DNA from: Lachnospiraceae bacterium
GTDB taxonomy: Bacteria; Bacillota; Clostridia; Lachnospirales; Lachnospiraceae
Assembly (NCBI GenBank): GCA_017543445.1
Contig: JAFYGB010000066.1
Location: 1-64,000, forward strand
DNA: 64,000 nt
Reading direction: 5' to 3'
Part shown: positions 16,680-23,951 of the stretch, piece after piece
Numbering within the stretch: the stretch's first letter is position 1
Layout of the letters: every line of letters starts with the position of its first letter
Translations under genes and position numbers: made by a program
Notes under the pieces: generated by a model
What the model saw: the letters and a program-made list of their open reading frames with translations, nothing else
Database searches by the model: none
Told to the model about the DNA's origin: nothing

Positions 16680-16857
16680 TTGCATTGTCCGAAGGTATCT
16701 GCTATAATACCCATGCCGTAAGTTCATTTGTACCTTCCTTACGTTAAAAAAAACCGGGACTACTTACAGAATATCAGAGAGGTTCGCGACGCGGACCTTG
16801 CTATACTATGTTTAAGTGGCTTTGCGGTTTTGCAGAGCTTATTTTTTTGGAGTTTTT
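16680..16857 (+). promoter_or_regulatory. queC promoter and structured leader with terminator
   Basis: The promoter is TTGCAT (16680-16685), 17 bases, TATAAT (16703-16708). The RNA would begin near 16715. Its first bases form a hairpin CGTAAG (16717-16722) / CTTACG (16738-16743) followed by an A-rich tail (TTAAAAAAAACC), the layout of a small preQ1-I-like aptamer, although conserved loop bases do not match well. A second hairpin (GGTTCGCG / CGCGGACC) follows. A terminator stem GGCTTTGC / GCAGAGCT with T7 (16818-16848) then ends 9 bases before the queC start. Transcription attenuation is well supported; preQ1 as ligand is a guess. Confidence 0.5.
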
Positions 16858-17547
16858 ATGAAAGCATTGGTTTTATTCAGCGGCGGTCTGGACAGTTCGA
16901 CCTGCCTGGGGCTCGCGGTGCGCGAGTACGGGGCCGAGGAGGTCCTGGCGCTGTCGATCGTTTACGGACAGAAGCATAAGAAGGAGCTGGAAGCCTCCGA
17001 GGCGGTCGCCGCGCATTATGGCGTGCAGCGGCTGACGCTCGACCTGGGCGCGATCTTCGCGGGCAGCAACTGCACGCTGTTGGAGGGCTCAGACGATGCG
17101 ATCCCGCACGAGGATTACGCGCAGCAGCTGCAGAAGACCGGCGGCGCACCGGTGAGCACCTACGTGCCCTTCCGAAACGGCCTCTTCCTGTCATCTGCGG
17201 CGGCGGTCGCCTTAAGCCACGGTTGCGAAGTCATCTACTATGGCGCACATTCCGACGACGCCGCGGGCAATGCTTATCCGGACACGAGTGAGGCGTTCAA
17301 CGCCGCGATCGCGGATGCCATCCACATCGGAAGCGGAAACGCGCTGAAAGTAGTGGCGCCGTTTATCGATAAGACGAAGGCCGACGTGGTCGCCATCGGA
17401 ACGAAGATCGGCGTTCCGTTTGAACTGACTTGGAGCTGCTACGAGGGCCATGAGAAGGCCTGCGGCGTCTGCGGAACCTGCCGCGACCGCCGGAAAGCAT
17501 TTGCCGAAAACGGCCTGACTGACCCGATCGAATACGAGACCATTTAA
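16858..17547 (+). CDS. queC: 7-cyano-7-deazaguanine synthase QueC
   Basis: QueC converts 7-carboxy-7-deazaguanine to preQ0 with ATP and ammonia in queuosine synthesis. The 229-residue product has the PP-loop SGGLDSSTCLG at residues 7-17. It ends with a zinc site CYEGHEKACGVCGTC, which supplies the CxxC-type ligands. Length is normal. I chose the ATG at 16858 because GGAG lies 5 bases upstream. It is the first gene of a queuosine operon and lies behind an attenuator-like leader. Confidence 0.95.
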   Translation: MKALVLFSGGLDSSTCLGLAVREYGAEEVLALSIVYGQKHKKELEASEAVAAHYGVQRLTLDLGAIFAGSNCTLLEGSDDAIPHEDYAQQLQKTGGAPVSTYVPFRNGLFLSSAAAVALSHGCEVIYYGAHSDDAAGNAYPDTSEAFNAAIADAIHIGSGNALKVVAPFIDKTKADVVAIGTKIGVPFELTWSCYEGHEKACGVCGTCRDRRKAFAENGLTDPIEYETI

Positions 17548-17558
17548 GGAGTTACCTC

Positions 17559-18296
17559 ATGCCGAATGAATTGATTTTTATATTGACTGTGTTGATCTAC
17601 CTGGGGAGCGTGCTCGGTCTGTACCTGCTGTTCGGAAAGAACGGTCTGTATGCATTTGCGGTCTTCAGCACCCTGCTCGGGAACATTGCGGTCTGCAAGA
17701 ACATTGACCTGTTTGGTTTTTCGACGACCGCGGGCAATGTCCTCTATGCGGCGACCTTCCTTGTTACGGACATCCTGTCCGAGAAGTACGGAAAGAAGCA
17801 CGCGACGCGGGCGGTGGCCTACAGTTTTTCGATCATGCTGCTGTGGCTTTTAGGGACGCAGCTCATCCTGTGGTTCACGCCGAATGAGAACGATTACATC
17901 AACGAACATCTGAAGGTGGTGTTCGGCCTCGTGCCGCGCATCACGATCGCGAGCCTGATCGGCTACATCTGCAGCCAGAACCTGGACGTTTTCCTGTACC
18001 ACTTCATCTGGAAGAAAACGGGGAACAGTAAGAAGAAACTGTGGCTGCGCAACAACGGAAGCACACTCACCAGCCAGCTGATCGACACCGTGATCTTCAC
18101 GACATTGGCCTTCTGGGGCGAATACCCGACCGAGGTCTTCGTAAGCATCCTGGTCACCACCTATGTATTCAAGGCGGTCGTAGCGCTCGTCGATACGCCG
18201 TTCATGTACCTGGCGCGGAAGATCTCGCCGCTCAGCGAGCGAGAGGATAAGGCACCGCAAGAGAGAGTTGAAAGTAAAGGGGAGATAGCACAATGA
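17559..18296 (+). CDS. yhhQ: queuosine precursor transporter, VUT/YhhQ family
   Basis: A 245-residue membrane protein with about six helices. It carries the family hallmarks [16 protein letters not shown]-like (here [20 protein letters not shown]) and [19 protein letters not shown]/YhhQ proteins import preQ0/preQ1-type queuosine precursors, which fits its place between queC and queF. It overlaps queF by 4 bases. The C-terminal tail is charged ([16 protein letters not shown]). Confidence 0.9.
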   Translation: MPNELIFILTVLIYLGSVLGLYLLFGKNGLYAFAVFSTLLGNIAVCKNIDLFGFSTTAGNVLYAATFLVTDILSEKYGKKHATRAVAYSFSIMLLWLLGTQLILWFTPNENDYINEHLKVVFGLVPRITIASLIGYICSQNLDVFLYHFIWKKTGNSKKKLWLRNNGSTLTSQLIDTVIFTTLAFWGEYPTEVFVSILVTTYVFKAVVALVDTPFMYLARKISPLSEREDKAPQERVESKGEIAQ

Positions 18297-18712
18297 GAGA
18301 AAAAGAGAATTTGACGAAACTGGGCAGCGAAGAGACGGTCTACCTGACCGACTATGATCCGACCGTGCTCGAGTCGTTCACGAACAAGCATCCGGGGATG
18401 GACTACTTTGTGAAGTTTAATTGTCCGGAGTTTACCAGCCTGTGTCCGATCACCGGCCAGCCGGACTTTGCGAATATCATCATTTCCTACGTACCGGACC
18501 AGAAACTGGTGGAGAGCAAGTCGCTCAAACTGTACATGTTCTCCTTCCGCAACCACGGCGATTTCCACGAGGACGTGGTCAATACCATCATGAAGGATCT
18601 GATCGCGCTTCTGGACCCGAAGTACATCGAAGTCTGGGGACGGTTCCTGCCCCGCGGCGGCCTGTCTATTGACCCCTATTGCAACTATGGCAAGCCCGGC
18701 ACCCGCTGGTAG
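18293..18712 (+). CDS. queF: NADPH-dependent preQ0 reductase QueF, cut by an in-frame TAG
   Basis: QueF reduces preQ0 to preQ1. The 139 residues before the stop include the core motifs: [16 protein letters not shown] with the catalytic Cys, the substrate segment [20 protein letters not shown], and [18 protein letters not shown]. The frame stops at TAG 18710-18712, yet continues without shift to TAA 18773-18775 as QAAWDRMRNHDMNPEAIDNR. That is the usual QueF C-terminus, so GAG or a similar sense codon has probably become TAG. Activity of the truncated form is uncertain. The palindromic repeat begins directly at the final TAA. Confidence 0.85.
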   Translation: MREKENLTKLGSEETVYLTDYDPTVLESFTNKHPGMDYFVKFNCPEFTSLCPITGQPDFANIIISYVPDQKLVESKSLKLYMFSFRNHGDFHEDVVNTIMKDLIALLDPKYIEVWGRFLPRGGLSIDPYCNYGKPGTRW

Positions 18713-18773
18713 CAGGCGGCGTGGGACCGCATGCGCAACCACGACATGAACCCCGAAGCCATCGACAACCGGT

Positions 18774-19144
18774 AAAATGTGTCAGTGGGGACGGTTCTTT
18801 TTGACACATTTTAGGCTGTGAGACCACGGCCTTGTCTTTTTCTTGCTTACAATGCATTACTCGTGGGACAGTTCATTACGCTGTGAAAAACAATACCGCA
18901 CGGCTCTAAGACGGATTTGAGGGGGCCCGCTTCGACTTCGGCCGTTTTCTGATGAAAACAGCCTCAGCGAGTGCGAAAAGCGATCTCGGAAATCGCTTTT
19001 CTCCCCTCATCCGTCTTTTCGCGTGCGGTGTTTTTCATCAGCTCATTCACATGCCCGCTCGTAATTGCATTGTAAGCAAGAGCCGAGGCCGTGGTCGCCG
19101 ATTGAGAAGAATGTGTCAAATGGAACCGTCCCCGTTGACACACG
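18774..19144. repeat. palindromic repeat element A, copy 1
   Basis: A 371-bp element bounded by short palindromes: left TGTGTCAGTGGGGACGG ... TGACACA (18778-18809), right TGTGTCAAATGGAACCG ... TTGACACA (19112-19142), in inverted orientation. Inside, the left half (ACCACGGCCTTG, CTTGCTTACAATGCATTA) pairs with the right half (TAATTGCATTGTAAGCAAG, GAGGCCGTGGT). This forms one long imperfect hairpin with a nested AAAAGCGAT / ATCGCTTTT stem. It is nearly identical to the copy at 58173. It contains no credible gene. It looks like a MITE or REP-type mobile element, and the transposase is not in the window. Confidence 0.85.
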
Positions 19145-19162
19145 GTGAGGGGCTGGGAGGGG

Positions 19163-19248
19163 ATATCACAGCGAAAAGGGCCTGTCAAGGCCGAGCCGCC
19201 TGCGGCGGTGCTAACGCAGCCTTGACAGGGCCTTTTTTGCTGTGATAT
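19163..19248. repeat. hairpin repeat B, copy 1
   Basis: An 86-bp near-perfect palindrome runs from ATATCACAGC to GCTGTGATAT, with an inner stem CTGTCAAGGC / GCCTTGACAG and apex GCCGCCTGCGGCGGTG. It is followed by module C (GATGTAAGGCGGCTTGCGCC, 19264 onward), which itself is palindromic. Related copies are at 58569 and, inverted, at 59123. Confidence 0.85.
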
Positions 19249-19310
19249 GGGGTAGTCAAGTTCGATGTAAGGCGGCTTGCGCCGTTTCCATCGGCCAAGG
19301 GGGGATGAAA

Positions 19311-19528
19311 AACCTCCTATAGCAGGCCTACGTCGTATAGGAGGTTCGAGCGAGAAGGGGCCGAAGAAAAAAACCTCCTAAAGAGTGCCTACGTCGTATA
19401 GGAGGTTCGGGCGAGATGGGGCCGAAGAAAAGAACCTCCTATAGCAGGCCGACATCGTATAGGAGGTTCGAGCGAGACGTGGCCAAAGAAAAGAACCTCC
19501 TATAGCAGGTCGACGTCGTATAGGAGGT
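19311..19528. repeat. tandem hairpin array D1, 4 units of 61 bp
   Basis: CCTCC boxes begin at 19313, 19374, 19435 and 19496, an exact 61-bp period. Each unit pairs AACCTCCTATA with TATAGGAGGTT across a loop of about 14 bases that varies slightly, then has a conserved linker (GAGCGAGAAGGGGCCGAAG-like plus an A-run). Both stem and linker are conserved, so this is not a CRISPR. The second unit has a mutated left arm (CCTCCTAAAGAG). The stem arms resemble Shine-Dalgarno and anti-Shine-Dalgarno sequences. Confidence 0.9.
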
Positions 19529-19715
19529 AAAAGAGAAGTGATCCCCCCAAGCGCTAATGCAGCATAACCCATACCCGTACGGAATCCTTAATTCTTCTTT
19601 AAGGAATTTGTTAAGATTTTCAACGCTTCGGATGATATACTCTATTCATGAGGTCGTGAGCAGGTAGGAGTGCTCATGGACTTCTGGGGGATTGCATTTT
19701 ACGGAGGAGAATGAC

Positions 19716-19910
19716 ATGGCAAAGAAGGAAAAGAGATTCGAAGTCGTTTATAAGGAGGGTAGCCAGCTGGGGTTGGAGGGCGTTCGAATGATCCTGGTGG
19801 ATCTGTTGACGGGCGTGAATTATCTGGCGGTGGCAAATGGTTGTGGTGGCTATGCGATCACTCCGTTGCTGGATGCGAATGGTAGAATAACAATTACAAC
19901 GCTCGGATGA
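19716..19910 (+). CDS. DUF6440 family protein, 64 aa
   Basis: A small soluble protein (begins MAKKEKRFEVVYKEG; GVNYLAVANGCGGYAITPLLD near the end) of the DUF6440 type. Such proteins are common in Clostridia and of unknown function. The ATG at 19716 is preferred because GGAGGAG lies 6 bases upstream; another in-frame codon at 19692 lacks one. A terminator follows, so the gene is monocistronic, directly downstream of the first repeat locus. Confidence 0.8.
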   Translation: MAKKEKRFEVVYKEGSQLGLEGVRMILVDLLTGVNYLAVANGCGGYAITPLLDANGRITITTLG

Positions 19911-19945
19911 ACGTATATGGTCAGCTGAAATGACGACAGAGAGAA

Positions 19946-19980
19946 AGTCCGCGTGTGGGACATCCCCGCGCGGGCTTTTT
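19946..19980 (+). terminator. intrinsic terminator
   Basis: AGTCCGCGTGTGGG ... CCCCGCGCGGGCT with TTTTT. Confidence 0.8.
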
Positions 19981-19993
19981 CTGTGCTTAAAAC

Positions 19994-20022
19994 TTGTTGA
20001 AATCGTATGGATGTGATAGAAT
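19994..20022 (+). promoter_or_regulatory. promoter of lipoprotein gene
   Basis: TTGTTG (19994-19999), 17 bases, TAGAAT (20017-20022). Confidence 0.55.
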
Positions 20023-20084
20023 AAAGGCAACGATTTTTCCATAGGATGAGGTGGGGAATGACCTTAGAAAACGGAGGCTTCGTT

Positions 20085-21758
20085 ATGAAGAGAAGATTAT
20101 TTGCAGTTTTGATCGGTGCGGCGCTTATGCTTTCTGCGTGTGAGGTGGAGCCAGAAGATGCGGAGGAGACTGCTGCGCAGTCGATGGAGGCGGTCACGAC
20201 GCCGGCAGGTGTGACAAATGCGGCAGATCAGAATGCCGGTTCTACGAAGAGTGATAAGGAGCCGGGAGGTGCGACAAAGGAGTCCGCTGTCTTAGATAGC
20301 TCGGAGAATGTGAAAACGACCGAAGAAGTGAAGACCACGGAGGTTCCGAAAACGACTGGAGAACCGGAGACTACCGAGGTCGTGACGACTACCAAAGCGC
20401 CGAAAACTACGGAGCCCGAAACGACGCCTGAGGCTGTGAAGCCGGTCGAGACGGGAGAAGTTCGTCCGGTAACGGTCACGATGAGTAAGAACGTGAAACT
20501 GGACCTGACGGGGCATATGGGCCAGGTAGTTCGTGCGCTCGTGGAAAATAATGGATATGTGCAGCATATATCGGCCAACGAATTTGTGACGGCCGATGAA
20601 GATGGAAATGTTTATTTTTTGGATGCGGATGCATCCGAGATACTGGGGAAGAATAAACCGGTGATCGGAATACTGCCTGGTAAGTATAATACTCAGTTGG
20701 GGGTGGATTGCCGAGGATATATTCAGTATTCATTTAACAGCGAATACTACTCCGGCATAAAAGAATTGTCCCTGCTGGAGGGATGGAACGGTGATTTTTC
20801 CAAGTTGGATAATTATTTGACGGATGAAAACAGTATTCATTCCGGACAGTACAGATTTGCCGTGTTCAAAGGTGGTAAGGTCGTATCACTTTCAGAATTA
20901 CGAGAGAGATACGGGGCGGAGGCCGCCGAGTTAGGAGATTTTCGAAAGCTTCGGCAGTACTTGATGCACATATATGGTCAGGCTTCACAAAAGATCAACA
21001 GGCTTACCAGCGGAATCGTCGGGGACACGCGAAAGATCATAGAGCCATGGACGAGCGGTAGAAGCGAGTTGACGGACGACGACCAGACTAATATCTGCTG
21101 TATGTTTTTGGCTATGATCGACTGGGGATCTTCCGCGGGTGACGTCGCGTATGGAAGCATGATGTGGCTGTGCGATGCAGAACTTCAGTGGTTAGATATC
21201 GCGGTTCCCTGCTCTGATTATGAGTACAGTCTGCTACGCCCTCTGAGAAAAGAAGAGGAAAAGGGGGATCTCGCAAAGTTTGAGTCGATGACGGTCGGCT
21301 GGAAGTTTGTAGGTTATGACATTCCAGAGGACGCCGATCCGGAAGATACGGCGGAAGTGGAGAGCCTGATGCAGGCATTTGCGGAAGCTGGGACCTACAT
21401 GGGAATGACCACGCAAAAAGGAGTGGCCACCGCTGTATTTGGAACACCATCGTTGGCATATTATGATGACGAGAAGTTCTATTTCAGTGAGAGATCGAAT
21501 GATTACGGGACGTATAAGATCGATGGTGATATTATGACCATTGTGGATCCGGACGATGAATACCATCTTATCTTCCAGAGAATGACGGAAAGTGAACGGG
21601 AGAAGTTTACTGCCTTGACAGAGGAAGAGATCCAGACGATATTGAAGCGTGCGGACGAACGGATGCATGAGTGGTCTCTTTCCGAGGAGCGTGAAACGAG
21701 AAAATCAGACAGTTCCAATTCTGGGAGGGATTCGAATAAAGAGGATCCCGCTCGGTAA
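20085..21758 (+). CDS. large lipoprotein with Thr/Glu-rich stalk
   Basis: A 557-residue protein. The lipoprotein signal has lipobox LSAC at residues about 15-18. A stalk of about 110 residues follows, with repeated T-T-E-V/P units (KTTEVPKTTGEPETTE). The rest is a folded domain of about 430 residues that I do not recognise, and a serine/lysine-rich tail. The ATG at 20085 follows a GGAGG ribosome site; an upstream ATG would spoil the signal peptide. It is anchored outside the membrane. The next gene begins 43 bases downstream and may be cotranscribed. Confidence 0.8.
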   Translation: MKRRLFAVLIGAALMLSACEVEPEDAEETAAQSMEAVTTPAGVTNAADQNAGSTKSDKEPGGATKESAVLDSSENVKTTEEVKTTEVPKTTGEPETTEVVTTTKAPKTTEPETTPEAVKPVETGEVRPVTVTMSKNVKLDLTGHMGQVVRALVENNGYVQHISANEFVTADEDGNVYFLDADASEILGKNKPVIGILPGKYNTQLGVDCRGYIQYSFNSEYYSGIKELSLLEGWNGDFSKLDNYLTDENSIHSGQYRFAVFKGGKVVSLSELRERYGAEAAELGDFRKLRQYLMHIYGQASQKINRLTSGIVGDTRKIIEPWTSGRSELTDDDQTNICCMFLAMIDWGSSAGDVAYGSMMWLCDAELQWLDIAVPCSDYEYSLLRPLRKEEEKGDLAKFESMTVGWKFVGYDIPEDADPEDTAEVESLMQAFAEAGTYMGMTTQKGVATAVFGTPSLAYYDDEKFYFSERSNDYGTYKIDGDIMTIVDPDDEYHLIFQRMTESEREKFTALTEEEIQTILKRADERMHEWSLSEERETRKSDSSNSGRDSNKEDPAR

Positions 21759-21800
21759 GAACAAATGGTTTTGTAAACATTTTTGAGAGGAAGGGATTTT

Positions 21801-22505
21801 ATGTCAGTAAAACGGGTTACCAGGATTTTTTACATCGTGTTCGGCCTGTGCTTTGTGCTCATGGTCGGGATCATGGTGAAGGGTTTTCTGGATCAGAAGG
21901 CGGATGAGAAGAAGCAGGTGGAACGCTACGAGAGCATGCTCATCGAGGGCGGCAAGGCAACGCTGACGAATGAGATCCTCGAGCAGGATCATGATAAGTT
22001 TTTGAAGGATGCGGCGGAAGGAAAAGAGACGTTTATTAAGCTGCTGGTTTGCTTCGGTGCCGTTGTGGTCATGTTTGTGATCATGGCCATCTTTTCCTCG
22101 GTCATGCGGGCTCTGCAGGCACGGCGCGAGGAGCATGTCGTCGCCGCCTTGATCACGGTGATCGCGGTGATGTTCATCTTCGTTTCGGTGCTCGTCGTGA
22201 CGATCACGTACATTGTCCCGAAGTTGGCACAGTCCGATCCGTCGCAGGACGCGTACGCATTTGCCAGCTTAAACATCGAGAAGGTGGAGGAGAAGCGGGA
22301 GCAGGTAACGACCGGATCGGGGGATAATCGTACCACCGAGACGCGGGTCACCTACTATCTGATCGAGGACAATGGACGAAAGCACTCCGTGACGAAGGTG
22401 ATGTTCGATCGCTTCGTCGGTGCGGGCATCTACTACGCCGGCATGACCGATAAGGGTAATATATTCTCGGTATATCCGGGGGTATATTTTGAACTGGAAC
22501 AGTAA
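21801..22505 (+). CDS. hypothetical membrane protein, 234 aa
   Basis: Three hydrophobic segments (IFYIVFGLCFVLMVGIMVKG; LLVCFGAVVVMFVIMAIFSS; VVAALITVIAVMFIFVSVLV) precede a C-terminal soluble domain of about 90 residues with charged repeats (VEEKREQVTTGSGD). No family is recognised. The start ATG follows GAGAGGAAGG. It is probably in one unit with the lipoprotein gene upstream. Confidence 0.75.
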   Translation: MSVKRVTRIFYIVFGLCFVLMVGIMVKGFLDQKADEKKQVERYESMLIEGGKATLTNEILEQDHDKFLKDAAEGKETFIKLLVCFGAVVVMFVIMAIFSSVMRALQARREEHVVAALITVIAVMFIFVSVLVVTITYIVPKLAQSDPSQDAYAFASLNIEKVEEKREQVTTGSGDNRTTETRVTYYLIEDNGRKHSVTKVMFDRFVGAGIYYAGMTDKGNIFSVYPGVYFELEQ

Positions 22506-22570
22506 GAAGGCAAAAAAAGTCGAGAGATTAATGTTGATTTCGTTTAAGATGCTCACAAGGAGGTGAGCCA

Positions 22571-22650
22571 ATGGAAGAGCAAAGAAGAGCGGTCCGCCGG
22601 ATGCAGGACCCGTTCCGGAAGGCTTCGAGGTGATCGACCTGTGCCTGTGA
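22571..22650 (+). pseudogene. AraC/GyrI-type regulator remnant
   Basis: With a perfect AGGAGG ribosome site the frame starts MEEQRRAVRRMQD, the typical first residues of AraC regulators with a GyrI-like effector domain. It stops after 20 codons. In the next frame, from 22612, VPEGFEVIDL follows, a typical motif from the middle of the GyrI-like domain of the same proteins, then a stop. Most of the gene has been deleted and the ends joined. Confidence 0.65.
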
Positions 22651-22694
22651 AGGCAGTTGAAGCGAAGTAAGAATAATTACCCAAAGATAAGTGC

Positions 22695-22735
22695 ATCGGA
22701 TGTTTCCGACCTCAGGTCGGAAACATCCGATTTTA
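22695..22735 (+). terminator. intrinsic terminator
   Basis: A perfect long stem ATCGGATGTTTCCGACC ... GGTCGGAAACATCCGAT followed by TTTA. Confidence 0.75.
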
Positions 22736-22784
22736 CTTAGCGGGATTCGGGAGTATGTTATCAGCATTCCTTTTGGGCTTGACC

Positions 22785-22813
22785 TTGTAAATCGGGTCAG
22801 GTTCGGGTATAAT
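22785..22813 (+). promoter_or_regulatory. promoter of arsC-like/HAD operon
   Basis: TTGTAA (22785-22790), 17 bases, TATAAT (22808-22813). Confidence 0.6.
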
Positions 22814-22851
22814 GGTTTCATCGAAATCTACATGAAAAGGCGGTGGAAACC

Positions 22852-23205
22852 ATGATCCGAGTTTACTGTTATCCCAAATGTACAACTTGCAAGAAAGCCT
22901 TGAAATGGCTGGATGATCAGAAGGTCGAGTATCAGATGATCGACATTAAGGAGAACCATCCGGACGAGAAGACGCTGCGTGCGCTGCATAAGAAGAGCGG
23001 ACTGGCGCTGCGGAAGTTCTTCAACACGAGCGGTATGCTCTACCGAGAACTGGATCTGGCGAAGAAACTGCCGGATATGAGCGAGGATGAAATGTTCAAA
23101 CTTCTGGCGTCGGACGGCATGCTGGTGAAGCGGCCGCTGTTGATCGCGGGCGACACCGTATTGACCGGATTTAAAGAAGCAGAATGGGCTAAGGTGGTAG
23201 GATGA
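22852..23205 (+). CDS. ArsC/Spx-family protein
   Basis: A 117-residue thioredoxin-fold protein. The N-terminal CTTC redox motif lies at residues 10-13 (CYPKCTTCKKALKWLDD). The mid segment SGLALRKFFNTSGMLYREL and the C-terminal KRPLLIAGDTVLTGFKEAEW are the standard ArsC-like pattern. It may be an arsenate-reductase relative or a Spx/MgsR-like redox factor; YffB-type is also possible. No arsenic genes are nearby. It overlaps the HAD gene by ATGA. Confidence 0.85.
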   Translation: MIRVYCYPKCTTCKKALKWLDDQKVEYQMIDIKENHPDEKTLRALHKKSGLALRKFFNTSGMLYRELDLAKKLPDMSEDEMFKLLASDGMLVKRPLLIAGDTVLTGFKEAEWAKVVG

Positions 23206-23909
23206 TCCGCGCGGTGGTATTTGACATCGGGCAGACATTGACCTATTATCCGATCCCGCTGAACTGGTCGGGCATGTACCGGCAGGCGTTTGGAAGTGTG
23301 GCCGAAACCCTCGGTTTCACCATCTCCGAGGAGGAGTATGCCCACATCGGGGAGACGCTGGCGAAGTACAACGCCAGGATCCATCCGCGTGAAGTCGAGG
23401 TCCCGGCCGACGTGATCTTTTCGGAGATCCTGCAGGGGACGCGTATCGATAAAAACTTATTACAGGATGTGAAACGGGAGTTTTTCTCGTTCTTTCGGTC
23501 GGATGTTTGCGTTTATCCAGAGGCGGAGCGGACGCTGGCCGAGCTTAAGGAACGGGGACTCCCGATCGCTACTTTATCCGATGTGCCTTATGGCATGGAC
23601 AATGTGTATGCCCTGGAGGATATCAGGCCGCTCCTGAAATATGTGGATCTGCCCTATACGTCGAACGATATCGGTTTTCGTAAGCCGTCCGGGAAGGGCC
23701 TGCTGCGGATTGCGCAGGAGCTTGAGCTGCGGCCGGAGGAACTGGCATTCGTCGGGGATGAAGCGAAAGATATGGAGTGCGCGCGAAACGCAGGAGCCCT
23801 CGGGATCCTGGTGAACCGCACCGATGAGAAAAAAGAATTCGGACAGGATCTGGAGATACGGGATCTGGCTGAACTGCTTCACTGTGTCAGTGGGGACGGT
23901 TCTGTTTGA
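23202..23909 (+). CDS. HAD-superfamily hydrolase
   Basis: A 235-residue HAD protein. Motif I is VVFDIGQTLT (here the second Asp is replaced by Gln-Thr, FDIGQT). The Ser/Thr motif is in LPIATLSDVP, the Lys motif in GFRKPSGKG, and motif IV in FVGDEAKDMECARNAG. The missing second aspartate in DxDxT could impair phosphatase activity. The last eight codons (CVSGDGSV and stop) come from a TGTGTCA-type palindromic repeat, so the native C-terminus was replaced by repeat insertion. It is coupled to the ArsC-like gene by overlap. Confidence 0.85.
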   Translation: MIRAVVFDIGQTLTYYPIPLNWSGMYRQAFGSVAETLGFTISEEEYAHIGETLAKYNARIHPREVEVPADVIFSEILQGTRIDKNLLQDVKREFFSFFRSDVCVYPEAERTLAELKERGLPIATLSDVPYGMDNVYALEDIRPLLKYVDLPYTSNDIGFRKPSGKGLLRIAQELELRPEELAFVGDEAKDMECARNAGALGILVNRTDEKKEFGQDLEIRDLAELLHCVSGDGSV

Positions 23910-23914
23910 CACAT
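23883..23914. repeat. TGTGTCA short palindrome S inside HAD 3' end
   Basis: TGTGTCAGTGGGGACGG ... TTTGACACA is a solitary copy of the short palindrome that also bounds element A. It provides the end of the HAD reading frame and may form a hairpin at the mRNA 3' end. Confidence 0.9.
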
Positions 23915-23951
23915 TTTCATGATACATTGGCCGAAAGAAGGAGAAGATAAA

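Noticed and set aside
15136-16707. 523-codon open frame on the plus strand opposite the acyltransferase
   Set aside because: It is antisense to a gene with clear PlsC motifs and zinc-ribbon cysteines, begins inside the previous gene and has no ribosome site. Its openness follows from codon bias of the real gene.
18952-19245. Open frame inside element A (starts MKTASASAKSDLGNRF), also present in copy 2 at 58312
   Set aside because: It is conserved only because the DNA repeat is conserved. It lacks a ribosome site, runs through hairpins and the boundary palindrome, and diverges downstream in the two copies.
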